From a virus: DNA of 20,116 bases. Below, one piece after another: positions 1 to 7,743 of this stretch (positions within the stretch are counted from its first letter, which is position 1; every line of letters begins with the position of its first letter). The notes beneath the pieces were generated by a model. It saw only the letters and a list, made by a program, of their open reading frames with translations. It was not told the DNA's origin and made no database searches. The stretch is from positions 1 through 20,116 of the IMG/VR virus record IMGVR_UViG_3300032116_001653; one strand, 5' to 3'. The position numbers were made by a program, and so were the translations under genes.

Positions 1-261
1 ATTAACCTCGCAAGAGGTGACAGAGCAAAACTTCTACTAGAGGACGAACTTCTGGTAGAAATGCTGAAAAAGATTGAGGATGATTGTTACCGTGAGATTC
101 GGGCCTCCAAGTTAATGGAGGGTCCTATCAGAGAGCAAGCGTATTTGCTCCTGACCACGGTAGATATTCTGCGATCTAAGCTGCGCTCTGTCATGGATAC
201 GGGAAAAATGGCAGAAGTGGCTTTAGCAAGAACTCGTGGTCGTCCCCGTAAGAATCCATAA
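1..261 (+). CDS. Hypothetical phage head-region protein, 5'-partial, with AT-hook-like C-terminus
   Basis: The frame is open from the first base of the window, so the gene starts upstream; the methionine at 61 is probably internal. The 86 visible residues look mostly helical and charged (ELLVEMLKKIEDDCYREI). They end in a basic tail, RTRGRPRKNP, which contains the RGRP core of an AT-hook, a minor-groove DNA-binding motif. The gene ends 18 nt before the scaffolding gene, so it probably lies between the portal and scaffold genes of the head operon. I do not recognise the family. A DNA-contacting role is inference from the tail motif alone, and a small accessory head protein is equally possible. 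Confidence 0.7.
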   Translation: MNLARGDRAKLLLEDELLVEMLKKIEDDCYREIRASKLMEGPIREQAYLLLTTVDILRSKLRSVMDTGKMAEVALARTRGRPRKNP

Positions 262-279
262 ATCATTTAAGAGGTAAAT

Positions 280-1266
280 ATGTCCGATAACGCACAAGCA
301 GTCGGTTCGATTACAGTAAACCAAGCAGCACAGAGCTTTGCATCCATGCTAGACACTCAAGAGGGTGTTGACACTGGTGCAGAGGTGCAACCGGAGGAGG
401 AGCAATCCGAATCTGAGTCTGAAGAGGTGGAATCTGCGGAGCCGCAAGATGAAGCAGAAGAACCCTCCGAGGAAGTAGAAGGCGAAGACGAAGAAGTCGA
501 AGAACCAGCCCCCAAGGACGAGAAGTTTGTTGTCAAAGTTGATGGCAAAGAAATCGAAGTCCCAAAGGAAGAGCTGATCCGAGGCTATCAACGTGAAGCT
601 GACTACACACGGAAAACGCAGAAACTAGCAGAAGAGCGCAAACTTGTGGAGTCTGAGTTTCAGCAAGTACGTGGAGAGCGTGAGCAATATGCTCAGATAT
701 TGGGGCAATTACAGCAAAAATTGCAGGAGTTTGAACCACCAGAGCCCGATTGGAATCGCTTAGAAGTTGAAGACCCGACTGAATATGCCCGTCAATGGAC
801 ATCACATCAGCGCCGTCAGCAGCAAAAATATGCGATTCAAGCCGAGCAGATGCGGTTACAACAATTGCAACAAGCTGAAGCACAAAAGCAAATCCAATCT
901 GTTTTGGCTGAAGAAGCCGCAGCTTTGAAGAAGAAAATTCCAGAGTGGAGTTCTCCTGAGAAAGCAAAAGCAGAAGGAAAGGCTTTGTTGGAATACGGTC
1001 AGAGCATGGGCTTTTCCGAGCAGGAACTGAACGGCATTACTGATTCACGGGCATTGCTTGCACTCCATAAGGCGTGGAAGTATGACCAGATGATGAGTAA
1101 ACGTCCAGAACTCCAGGCGAAGATTAAAAAAGCACCACGTATGGCAACTCCAGGTTCAGCAGGTAGCGTGAGTTCCAAGTCTGGTGATATTAATAACGCA
1201 AAAAAACGTCTTGCACAGACCGGAAGCGTCAGAGATGCCGCATCCCTTTTTGAAAAGTTTATCTGA
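280..1266 (+). CDS. Scaffolding protein (head assembly)
   Basis: This 328-aa protein sits directly before the major capsid gene, where scaffolds normally lie. Residues about 30-80 are strongly acidic (runs such as EEEQSESESEEVESAEPQDE). Residues about 83-105 carry the motif VKVDGKEIEVPKEELIRGYQ, and a long Gln/Glu-rich predicted coiled coil follows to about residue 220. The C-terminus is basic, then ends in a short helix (DAASLFEKFI) of the sort scaffolds use to contact capsid subunits. Scaffolds template procapsid assembly and leave before or during DNA packaging. The start follows an AGAGGT ribosome-binding site. Family assignment rests on composition, the conserved internal motif and position. 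Confidence 0.88.
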   Translation: MSDNAQAVGSITVNQAAQSFASMLDTQEGVDTGAEVQPEEEQSESESEEVESAEPQDEAEEPSEEVEGEDEEVEEPAPKDEKFVVKVDGKEIEVPKEELIRGYQREADYTRKTQKLAEERKLVESEFQQVRGEREQYAQILGQLQQKLQEFEPPEPDWNRLEVEDPTEYARQWTSHQRRQQQKYAIQAEQMRLQQLQQAEAQKQIQSVLAEEAAALKKKIPEWSSPEKAKAEGKALLEYGQSMGFSEQELNGITDSRALLALHKAWKYDQMMSKRPELQAKIKKAPRMATPGSAGSVSSKSGDINNAKKRLAQTGSVRDAASLFEKFI

Positions 1267-1275
1267 GGATTTATC

Positions 1276-2256
1276 ATGGCAGCAATTACCAACACCTATA
1301 CCCGATATGACGCTAAAGGCATTCGGGAAGACCTCTCCAACGTGATCTACCAGATCTCGCCAGAAGAGACACCATTCATGAGCAACATTGGTCGTGAAAA
1401 CGTTACCAATACTTTCTTTGAGTGGCAAACGGACGACCTCGCATCTGCGGTTACTACTAACGCTCAGATCGAAGGCGACGACATCACCACCTTCACAGCC
1501 GCAACTCCTACAGTTCGTTTGGGCAACTACACCCAGATCAGCCGCAAGGACGTGATCATCGCTGGCACTTTGGAAGCCGTTGACAAAGCTGGTCGCCGTA
1601 GCGAACTGAGCTATCAAATGGCTAAGAAGTCTGCCGAGATCAAGCGTGACATGGAAGCCACAATGTTGGCTAACCAAGCCGCTGCTGCTGGCGACAATTC
1701 CACAGCCCGTAAAACTGGTGCGTTGTTGGCTTTCTTGAAGACCAACACCAACGAGGGTACAGGCGGTGGCGATCCTTCTTACACAACCATCCCCACTGAT
1801 GACCGTACAGATGCCACTGCTGGCGACCTGCGTTCGTTCAGCGAAGTGTTGTTGAAGGACGTTATCCAGAAGGTCTGGACACAAGGCGGCTCTCCTTCCA
1901 TCGTTATGGCTGGTCCTGTCAACAAGCAGAACCTGTCTAAGATGGCTGGCATTGCTGGTCAGCGTTTCAACGTGCAAGGTCCTAAGCCATCGACCATCAT
2001 CGGTGCTGCTGACATCTACGTTTCCGACTTTGGTAACGTGAGCATTGTTGCTAACCGCTTCCAGCGTGAGCGTGACGTGTTTGTGCTTGATCCTGAATAC
2101 GCAAGCGTTGCCTTCCTGCGTCCTTTCCAGACAGTCGAACTCGCCAAGACAGGTGACGCTGAGAAGCGCATGCTGTTGGTTGAGTGGGGCTTGAAGGTTA
2201 AGAACGAGAAGGCCCACGGCGCTATCTATGACCTGAATAGCACAATTCAGTCCTAA
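1276..2256 (+). CDS. Major capsid protein, SU10/DUF5309-like
   Basis: This 326-aa protein has the features of the SU10-type major head protein family (DUF5309): an N-terminal segment on the pattern EDLSNVIYQISPEETPFMSN, a domain with TNTFFEWQTDDLA, and RLGNYTQISRKDVIIAGTLE followed by a long helix (ELSYQMAKKSAEIKRDMEA). The C-terminal half contains the DVFVLDPEYASVAFLRPFQ stretch typical of the family. It should form the HK97-fold capsid shell. A GAGGA ribosome-binding site precedes the ATG, 9 nt after the scaffold stop. Codon use looks different from its neighbours, with many C-ending codons and AAG/GAC/ATC, as expected for the most highly expressed late gene. A strong terminator follows directly. 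Confidence 0.95.
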   Translation: MAAITNTYTRYDAKGIREDLSNVIYQISPEETPFMSNIGRENVTNTFFEWQTDDLASAVTTNAQIEGDDITTFTAATPTVRLGNYTQISRKDVIIAGTLEAVDKAGRRSELSYQMAKKSAEIKRDMEATMLANQAAAAGDNSTARKTGALLAFLKTNTNEGTGGGDPSYTTIPTDDRTDATAGDLRSFSEVLLKDVIQKVWTQGGSPSIVMAGPVNKQNLSKMAGIAGQRFNVQGPKPSTIIGAADIYVSDFGNVSIVANRFQRERDVFVLDPEYASVAFLRPFQTVELAKTGDAEKRMLLVEWGLKVKNEKAHGAIYDLNSTIQS

Positions 2257-2258
2257 TC

Positions 2259-2291
2259 AAAAAGGGTGGGCTAAATACCCACCCTTTTTTT
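2259..2291 (+). terminator. Rho-independent terminator after the capsid gene
   Basis: A perfect 12-bp inverted repeat (AAAAAGGGTGGG with CCCACCCTTTTT) surrounds a 7-nt loop. The run of seven T at 2285-2291 overlaps the end of the 3' arm. It begins 3 nt after the capsid stop codon, so it should limit readthrough from the highly expressed head genes into the tail genes. No promoter is recognisable in the 13 nt between it and the next ATG. Confidence 0.93.
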
Positions 2292-2304
2292 ATCCACTAC
2301 GATC

Positions 2305-2619
2305 ATGACAACCAAAATCTTTGACTTTGATCCCATCATGGGAACAAAAAAGCTGTGGCACTATGACGATGCTACAGATGAAGCGGTGATTGAGACAATC
2401 ATCGATGTGTCGAATATCGTTGCTGACAACAAACAGAAATTTAATTCGTTTGATGAGAAAGCAAATTGGAATGGAGATCTGCACCACGTTGCATCCATCC
2501 CTATGGCTCTTTACTATCAAATGAAAGCAGAAGGCAAACTTGATGACCAAGCTTATATGAAGCGCTGGCTCAACGACCCTGACAACCGAGCATTTCGCAC
2601 ACGACCTGGAGAAGTTTAA
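2305..2619 (+). CDS. Hypothetical small phage protein between capsid and glycosyltransferase genes
   Basis: This 104-aa soluble protein (begins MTTKIFDFDPIMGTKKLWHY) has no signal peptide or membrane segment. The first half looks beta-rich and the second helical (SIPMALYYQMKAEGKLDDQA followed by YMKRWLNDPDNRAFRTRPG). The C-terminal part, with a conserved-looking LNDPDNRAFRTRPG, is the kind of small protein found next to the capsid gene in podophages, but I cannot name the family. It begins 13 nt after the terminator without a clear Shine-Dalgarno sequence. Its stop overlaps the next start as TAATG, so it is translationally coupled to the glycosyltransferase. An in-frame ATG at 2338 is an alternative start, also without a good ribosome-binding site. 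Confidence 0.8.
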   Translation: MTTKIFDFDPIMGTKKLWHYDDATDEAVIETIIDVSNIVADNKQKFNSFDEKANWNGDLHHVASIPMALYYQMKAEGKLDDQAYMKRWLNDPDNRAFRTRPGEV

Positions 2620-3284
2620 TGGACAGTAAGACCATTGGGGTTTTAATCCCAACACGGGACTTTGTTAACGCTGGATTTGCCTATGATCTGGCACGTTTGG
2701 TTGGTTTTACGGTGGGTACATCTCACCACAAGGTAGTTTTGTACACAAGCTCTGGCACTTTGTTGTCAGCACAACGTCAGGATTTGGCTAAATCAGCCAT
2801 TGAAGCTGGTTGTACTCATACGCTGTGGCTTGACAGCGATATGCGGTTTCCCAAGGACACCATCATCCGTCTGTTGAAGCACGATACAGGCATTGTTTGC
2901 GCTAACTATGCAAAGCGTAGATTTCCTACTGAACCTATTGCGGTAAGGAAAAATACGGAAGATGAGGATGCCAAAGTCATTCAGAGGGTATATACTGAAG
3001 ACCATTCAACCGGATTGGTTGATGTAGATTACTGCGGTATGGGTGTAATGCTCGTCAAAGCCGAGGTCTACAAGACAATGGAATATCCTTGGTTTGCTAT
3101 CCCTTGGGTTCCAAATGCACAAGACTACATGGGCGAAGATGTCTGGTTTTGTCGCAGAGCCGCTGAGAACGGCACAAAAACATATATCGACCAAGATCTC
3201 TCAAAAGAGGTACATCACATTGGTTCGTTTGAATTCAAGCATGAACACACAATAGCGTGTAGGGATGTAGAAAATGGCACTTGA
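2619..3284 (+). CDS. GT-A fold glycosyltransferase (family 2-like)
   Basis: This 221-aa protein has the order of a GT-A glycosyltransferase. An N-terminal Rossmann-like strand with nucleotide-binding character (IGVLIPTRD, residues 6-14) is followed by helices and then LWLDSDMRFP, with the metal-binding DxD at D72/D74. Further on come CANYAKRR, a CGMGVMLVK acceptor-side segment, GEDVWFCRRA with an ED pair at 173-174, and HHIG at 199-202. The family transfers sugars from nucleotide-sugar donors. In a phage head/tail operon the target may be a virion protein or host surface glycan, but nothing in the sequence fixes this. It overlaps both neighbours (TAATG upstream, 11 nt downstream). Confidence 0.85.
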   Translation: MDSKTIGVLIPTRDFVNAGFAYDLARLVGFTVGTSHHKVVLYTSSGTLLSAQRQDLAKSAIEAGCTHTLWLDSDMRFPKDTIIRLLKHDTGIVCANYAKRRFPTEPIAVRKNTEDEDAKVIQRVYTEDHSTGLVDVDYCGMGVMLVKAEVYKTMEYPWFAIPWVPNAQDYMGEDVWFCRRAAENGTKTYIDQDLSKEVHHIGSFEFKHEHTIACRDVENGT

Positions 3285-3894
3285 CACATACGCAGAGTTG
3301 AAATCAACCGTAGCGGATTATCTAAACCGGAGTGATCTGACATCAGTCATTCCTGGTTTTATTGCTCTTGCTGAGGCTAAGTTCAACCGTAAACTGCGTC
3401 TGCGTCAAATGATCAAACGTGCAGAAGGACAAATCGAAACGTCCTTCTTTGCATATCCTTCTGATTGGTTGCAAGCCAAAGAGTTTCAACTGAACACAGA
3501 TCCTATTGTTCGACTGAAGTTTGTCACTGAAGCTTACGGTGACGAACTCAAAGCCACAAGCTTTATGGCTGCTGGGCAACCACTGTATTACACAATCACT
3601 GGTAGCCAGCTAGAGTTCATTCCTTCCCCAGACACAACATACTCCGCAGAGCTTACGTATTATGCTAAGATTCCTGCGCTGAGTGATTCAAACACAAGCA
3701 ACTGGCTATTGCTTTACGCCCCAGACTTGTACTTGTACGGAGCTTTGTTAGAAGCTACGCCGTACCTAAAAGACGATGAACGTGTTGCTATTTGGGGGCA
3801 GTTATATGCCAACTCATTGGGCGACATTGAAGTAGCAGATCAAAGGGCTTCTGTTTCTTCAACTCCTATTGTCCGTGCCCGATCATTGGGGTAA
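3274..3894 (+). CDS. Head-tail adaptor protein (SU10 adaptor-like)
   Basis: This 206-aa protein starts with a helical hairpin (TYAELKSTVADYLNRSDLTS, then IPGFIALAEAKFNRKLRLRQM). A beta-rich insertion with YPSDWLQAKEF and LYYTITGSQLEFIPSP follows, then a helical return (LYLYGALLEATPYLKDDERV, AIWGQLYANSLGDIEVADQR). This is the hallmark arrangement of podophage adaptor proteins such as that of SU10, which form the dodecameric ring under the portal and link it to the tail nozzle. The start overlaps the end of the glycosyltransferase gene by 11 nt. The SU10-like capsid protein upstream supports the call. Confidence 0.85.
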   Translation: MALDTYAELKSTVADYLNRSDLTSVIPGFIALAEAKFNRKLRLRQMIKRAEGQIETSFFAYPSDWLQAKEFQLNTDPIVRLKFVTEAYGDELKATSFMAAGQPLYYTITGSQLEFIPSPDTTYSAELTYYAKIPALSDSNTSNWLLLYAPDLYLYGALLEATPYLKDDERVAIWGQLYANSLGDIEVADQRASVSSTPIVRARSLG

Positions 3895-3897
3895 TAA

Positions 3898-4293
3898 ATG
3901 TCATCTTTTACAAATTACACAGAGAACCTTGCTCTGACTTGGTTGTTTACAACATCGTCAGCAACTCGTCCAACTGCTTGGTTTGTGGGTTTGTTTACTG
4001 CTGCACCTAGCGACACAGGTGGTGGCACTGAGGTGTCTGGTAGTGGATATGCTCGTAAAGCCACAGGAACGATTTCCGGTAGTGGTACAGCAACAACCTT
4101 TACCAATGCCGCAGCTATTGAATTTGATGCTGCTTCTGGTGGTAATTGGGGAACAATTGGTTGGGCAGCAATCTTTGATGCTTCTACTGGTGGCAACATG
4201 ATTGCATGGGCTCCATTGACCACTGCTAAGGCAATTAATGACGGAGATATCTTCCGCATTCCTGCAAACAGCCTGTCTATCACATTGAGCTGA
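3898..4293 (+). CDS. Small beta-rich tail protein of the 'GLFTAAPSDTGGGTEVSG' type
   Basis: This 131-aa protein carries a motif common in small phage tail or appendage proteins: an aromatic strand WFVGLFTAAPSDTGGGTEVS, then GSGYARKATGT, an AAAIEFDAASGGNWGTIGWA segment and a closing strand (IFRIPANSLSITLS). The whole protein looks beta-structured, with no membrane segment. Its place at the head of the fibre cassette suggests a decoration or tail-fibre accessory protein; that role is inferred. A GGGGT ribosome-binding site precedes the ATG, three nt after the adaptor stop, and the next gene starts one nt after its stop. Confidence 0.75.
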   Translation: MSSFTNYTENLALTWLFTTSSATRPTAWFVGLFTAAPSDTGGGTEVSGSGYARKATGTISGSGTATTFTNAAAIEFDAASGGNWGTIGWAAIFDASTGGNMIAWAPLTTAKAINDGDIFRIPANSLSITLS

Positions 4294-4294
4294 T

Positions 4295-4726
4295 ATGGCT
4301 GCTTACGGGCGTGGTGATTACGGCATAGGTCGTTACTCCATTGGAGCGTACTCAGGTGCGCTTGCAATAGAGGCAACATCTACCGTAACCATCACTGGAG
4401 ACAAGATAAAAGATGCTCAGTTTGAGATTTCCTCAACTAGCTCAGTCTCCGTAGATGCGGTAAGGATTTCTACTTCATCGATTTCGATTGCCAGTAACTC
4501 AGAAATGACAGTTGCTGGTGGCTTGGATGCTGTTGGTAATGTTGTCATAGTTAGCGAAAGCAACTTGAGCATTCAATACAATCGCAAACGTCCAGGCGAA
4601 GTAATAATGATTGATGTTTCTAGTGTTGTAATCAATGCTAGAAAGAAATGGGAAACAGAGGTTGATGTGTCTGAATCATGGACTGTGATTCAAGACAATT
4701 CAACAAGTTGGACTAATGTCTCTTAG
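4295..4726 (+). CDS. Hypothetical beta-repeat virion protein
   Basis: This 143-aa protein has an N-terminal Gly/Tyr segment ([18 protein letters not shown]) followed by alternating Ser/Thr/Val stretches ([20 protein letters not shown] and similar). These read like a repeated beta-strand stack from about residue 25 to 85. The C-terminal part has [20 protein letters not shown] and a Trp-containing end. I do not recognise a family. Position between two probable tail appendage genes and the beta-repeat composition suggest a structural tail or fibre-tip role. The start is one base after the preceding stop (TGA-t-ATG), so expression is probably coupled. Confidence 0.68.
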   Translation: MAAYGRGDYGIGRYSIGAYSGALAIEATSTVTITGDKIKDAQFEISSTSSVSVDAVRISTSSISIASNSEMTVAGGLDAVGNVVIVSESNLSIQYNRKRPGEVIMIDVSSVVINARKKWETEVDVSESWTVIQDNSTSWTNVS

Positions 4727-4734
4727 GGGTAAAC

Positions 4735-5523
4735 ATGGCTGATACAAACACCACCAATCTAAACTTAGTTAAGCCTGAAGTTGGTGCATCTACTGACACT
4801 TGGGGCGGCAAGATCAATGATGATCTAGACGCGATTGATGCTTTGTTTGATTCCGGTCCAGTACTGAAACTGAACAAGGGTGGTACTGGTGCATCAACAG
4901 CATCAGCAGCACGTACAAACCTTGGTGCTACCACTCTTGGTGCGAATCTGTTTACTGTGTCAAACCCTGGTGCAGTTACTTTCCCACGGTTCAACGCAGA
5001 TAACACTGTTTCATCTTTGGGTGCATCAGATTACCGTACAGCGATTGGTGCTGGTGTTGGTGATGTCACACTCAATGGATCACAAACCCTTACCAACAAG
5101 ACGATTACGTTTGCTGACAACACTCTGACTGGCGTGGTTGGAACAACTGCCACACAGACTCTCACTAACAAAACTATTGAAAACGGCACGTTCACCAACG
5201 GATACACAGAAGAAACTGTGACTGCCAACACTGGAACTGCATACACCATTGATCTTGCGAATGGCTCTGTTCAGTATCTTACATTGACAGGCAACTGCAC
5301 ATATACCTTCCCAACGCCAGTGGCTGGTCGTTCGTTTATCTTGATCCAGAAACAAGATGGAACAGGTTCACGCACAGTCACATGGCCTGCGTCTGTTGAT
5401 TGGCCTAGCGCAACTGCGCCAACGCTGACCGCCACTGCAAACCGAGTTGACAAATTCATTTTCACAGCCATTGATGGTTCTAACTGGCTTGGCAGTGTTG
5501 CTGGTCAGAATTACACCGTGTGA
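4735..5523 (+). CDS. Tail fibre protein with TLTNKTI repeats
   Basis: This 262-aa protein begins with the pattern [28 protein letters not shown] and [20 protein letters not shown]. These segments are very common at the attachment or shaft end of phage tail fibres. It then has two copies of Q-TLTNKTI (about residues 120-126 and 143-149), a motif recurrent in trimeric fibre shafts. The C-terminal part ([20 protein letters not shown] to the end) resembles a beta-sandwich tip with [18 protein letters not shown]. It probably binds host surface structures or is a secondary fibre. A strong AGGGGT ribosome-binding site lies before the ATG. Confidence 0.88.
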   Translation: MADTNTTNLNLVKPEVGASTDTWGGKINDDLDAIDALFDSGPVLKLNKGGTGASTASAARTNLGATTLGANLFTVSNPGAVTFPRFNADNTVSSLGASDYRTAIGAGVGDVTLNGSQTLTNKTITFADNTLTGVVGTTATQTLTNKTIENGTFTNGYTEETVTANTGTAYTIDLANGSVQYLTLTGNCTYTFPTPVAGRSFILIQKQDGTGSRTVTWPASVDWPSATAPTLTATANRVDKFIFTAIDGSNWLGSVAGQNYTV

Positions 5524-5531
5524 GGTAACTG

Positions 5532-7271
5532 ATGTTTAGTTCAAATACTTCTGGTGAAACTGGATCTCCACTCGATGGACTGCCTGCGCTTTACGCGCCG
5601 GGACGGCAAGGAGATCAAGCCCAAGCTGGCGGGTCATTCCAAATAACAGATGAATTTTCTTGGGTGGTTCCATCTGGCGTTACGCAGATTAGCGCCCTTT
5701 GTATTGGTGGCGGAGGTGGCGGTGCAAGCGGCGATTCGATTGCAGATTGGGGTGGTGGTGGCGGGGGTGGTGGCGCTCTAACGTATGCAACCATTTCTGT
5801 TACCCCTGGAGAAACGCTAACCATTGGTGTTGGTGCAGGTGGGCTGCAAACAATTAGCGGTGGTGATTCATACATAAAGAGATCAGCCACAGATTTACTA
5901 CGCGCAGGCGGCGGGGCTGGAGGCCGAAATAATTCGAGCAGCGGAACTGGTGGCGCAGGTGGCAGTAAAGGATCGTATTCTGGCGGCAATGGCGGCAGTG
6001 GAGGCGCTCCAGTATCTGGCAGAGAAGGAGGCGGCGGGGGTGGAGGCGCTGGCGGTTACTCAGGTGATGGTGGTGCAGGCGGCAATTCAAATGGAACCAA
6101 TGGATCTGTCGGCTCGTCAGGCTCTGGCGGTGCTGGCGGTGGTGGCGGTGCAGGCGCTTCTGGAGGAATGCCAACTGACCTTAGATATGGTAATGGCGGA
6201 CAAGGCGGTGGAGTAAACCCATACGGCTCAGGCTCGTCAGGCTCTGGCGGTGCTGGTGGCGTCGAGGCCGTAAGTTATCCGCAAGGAGGCGGTGGAGGTT
6301 CTGGTGGAACAACTGGCGCGAATGGTTCGCAATTTACAACAAACAACGGGCCAGATAGCACTGCTATGTTTGGTGGTGGTGGCGGCGGTGGCTATGGTGA
6401 TGACGTTTATGGCAACTCTAACGGTCAACCCGGCGCACCGGGGTGTGTGCGTATTGTCATCGGTGCAAACAAGTACCCATCCAGTACTTCTGAAAACACA
6501 AATGAGGCAAGCATTACAACAACCGGCTCTGGCACTTGGACAGTTCCATCAGGAGTGACTTCTGTTTCTGTTGTTTGTATTGGTGGCGGTGGTGGAAGCC
6601 AGAGAACCGATAATGCTGCTGTTTCTGGAGGCGGCGGCGGCGTTCGTTACTACAACAATCTTGCTGTTACGCCGGGAGCAACAATTAACCTGACTGTCGG
6701 TGCTGGCGGTACTGCCGGAACGGGGGGCGGACAGGGCGGCAACGGCGGTAACACATGGTTTGATGGAACATCAATTGCAAATGCGTCTGTTTACGCGCAA
6801 GGTGGACTTGGAAGCGGAACCGGCGGAACTGGATCGACCGTTAGCGGCTCCATAGGCGGCGGAAACGGTGGCAATCAAGGATCGTCTGACTCCACCTATG
6901 CCGGAGGCGGGGGCGGCGGTGGAGGTTACTCTGGCAATGGCGGAAATGGTTCTGGTACATCCACAAACGCAGCAGGCGCAGGCGCTGGCGGCGGTGGTGG
7001 TGGTGGTTCTCGCGGCACAGCTGTCTCTGGTGGCGGTGGCGGGGTAGGTCTTTATCCCGGAATAAATGGCGCTGGAGGCAATGCAGCCGCAGCGGCAGGC
7101 GGAGCAGGCTCTGGAGCAAAATTTAATGGAAACACCCCAGTTGGGGCGGCTTATGGCGGTGGTGCTGGTGGAAATGACAGTACTAATGGAACTGGCTCTG
7201 CTGGCGGTCAAGGCGCAATTCGCATCATCTGGCCCGGTACTCGCACCTTCCCCAGCATGGCAGGCAAATAA
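5532..7271 (+). CDS. Glycine-rich duplicated tail protein (candidate adhesin)
   Basis: This 579-aa protein is dominated by glycine, with Gly runs broken by Ser, Ala, Asn and Tyr. It contains two copies of one unit. Each opens with W-VPSGVT followed by a beta strand and CIGGGGG (about residues 36-60 and 335-360). Each then has a V-TPG-T segment leading to VGAGG, a long polyglycine body, and a closing strand (CVRIVIG; AIRIIWPGTR). The family resembles phage glycine-rich tail domains. Polyglycine bodies of this type form packed helix bundles in the T4-like S16 adhesin, so a distal receptor-binding role is plausible but inferred. A GAGGT ribosome-binding site precedes it. The DNA is internally repetitive and more GC-rich than its surroundings. 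Confidence 0.87.
   Translation: MFSSNTSGETGSPLDGLPALYAPGRQGDQAQAGGSFQITDEFSWVVPSGVTQISALCIGGGGGGASGDSIADWGGGGGGGGALTYATISVTPGETLTIGVGAGGLQTISGGDSYIKRSATDLLRAGGGAGGRNNSSSGTGGAGGSKGSYSGGNGGSGGAPVSGREGGGGGGGAGGYSGDGGAGGNSNGTNGSVGSSGSGGAGGGGGAGASGGMPTDLRYGNGGQGGGVNPYGSGSSGSGGAGGVEAVSYPQGGGGGSGGTTGANGSQFTTNNGPDSTAMFGGGGGGGYGDDVYGNSNGQPGAPGCVRIVIGANKYPSSTSENTNEASITTTGSGTWTVPSGVTSVSVVCIGGGGGSQRTDNAAVSGGGGGVRYYNNLAVTPGATINLTVGAGGTAGTGGGQGGNGGNTWFDGTSIANASVYAQGGLGSGTGGTGSTVSGSIGGGNGGNQGSSDSTYAGGGGGGGGYSGNGGNGSGTSTNAAGAGAGGGGGGGSRGTAVSGGGGGVGLYPGINGAGGNAAAAAGGAGSGAKFNGNTPVGAAYGGGAGGNDSTNGTGSAGGQGAIRIIWPGTRTFPSMAGK
6111..6256 (+). repeat. 26-bp direct repeat inside the glycine-rich gene
   Basis: An exact 26-bp sequence starting GGCTCGTCAGGCTCTGGCGG occurs at 6111-6136 and again at 6231-6256, exactly 120 bp apart and therefore in frame (40 codons). 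It encodes a Gly/Ser/Ala segment of the first polyglycine body. Recombination between the copies would remove or add 40 residues without breaking the frame. Confidence 0.85.
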
Positions 7272-7284
7272 TCAGGAGTAAATC

Positions 7285-7743
7285 ATGTTTGCAAGAATCG
7301 AAAACAATCAAGTGGCAGAGTATCCGCTGACAGAAAGCGCAATCAAAATGCGTTTTCCAAATACATCATTTCCGACAAACTTTGTCGCAGCACTTCCAGA
7401 TGGGTATGTGCGTGTGCAGCCATCAAGCCAGCCTGCCGAAGACGAGTTGAAAATCATCACACAAAGCCAGCCAGTATTGGTCGATGGCATTTGGACCCAG
7501 ACATGGGTGCAGTCTGACAAGTACACAGCCGAGGAACTTGTCGCCTTCAACGCAAAGAAAGACTTAGACAAACGGCAAGAGGTGCGCGATGTCCGCAACT
7601 CAAAGCTGGCAAAGTCTGATTGGACACAGGTTGCTGATGCTCCAGTGGATCAAGCTGCCTGGGCTACATATCGTCAAGCCTTGCGTGACATTACTGGTCA
7701 ACAAGGTTTCCCCTGGACTGTTAACTGGCCTGAAACACCATGA
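7285..7743 (+). CDS. Tail-fibre assembly chaperone-like protein
   Basis: This 152-aa protein has a variable N-terminal half (FARIENNQVAEYPLTESAIK) and a C-terminal segment with the arrangement of phage tail assembly chaperones (Phage_tail_APC-like): RNSKLAKSDWTQVADAPVDQ, then AWATYRQALRDITGQQGFPW and a final WPETP. In related phages this module lies right after a fibre or adhesin gene and helps fold or attach it, which fits its place after the glycine-rich protein. An AGGAGT ribosome-binding site precedes the ATG. It overlaps the next gene by 4 nt (ATGA). Confidence 0.83.
   Translation: MFARIENNQVAEYPLTESAIKMRFPNTSFPTNFVAALPDGYVRVQPSSQPAEDELKIITQSQPVLVDGIWTQTWVQSDKYTAEELVAFNAKKDLDKRQEVRDVRNSKLAKSDWTQVADAPVDQAAWATYRQALRDITGQQGFPWTVNWPETP

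Noticed and set aside
1156-2217. Long open frame on the (-) strand opposite the capsid gene
   Set aside because: It is the shadow of the capsid codon bias; the + strand product matches a known capsid family and no ribosome-binding site supports the other strand.
5950-6558. Extra open frames inside the glycine-rich gene
   Set aside because: Low-complexity frames created by GGC/GGT repeats, without ribosome-binding sites.
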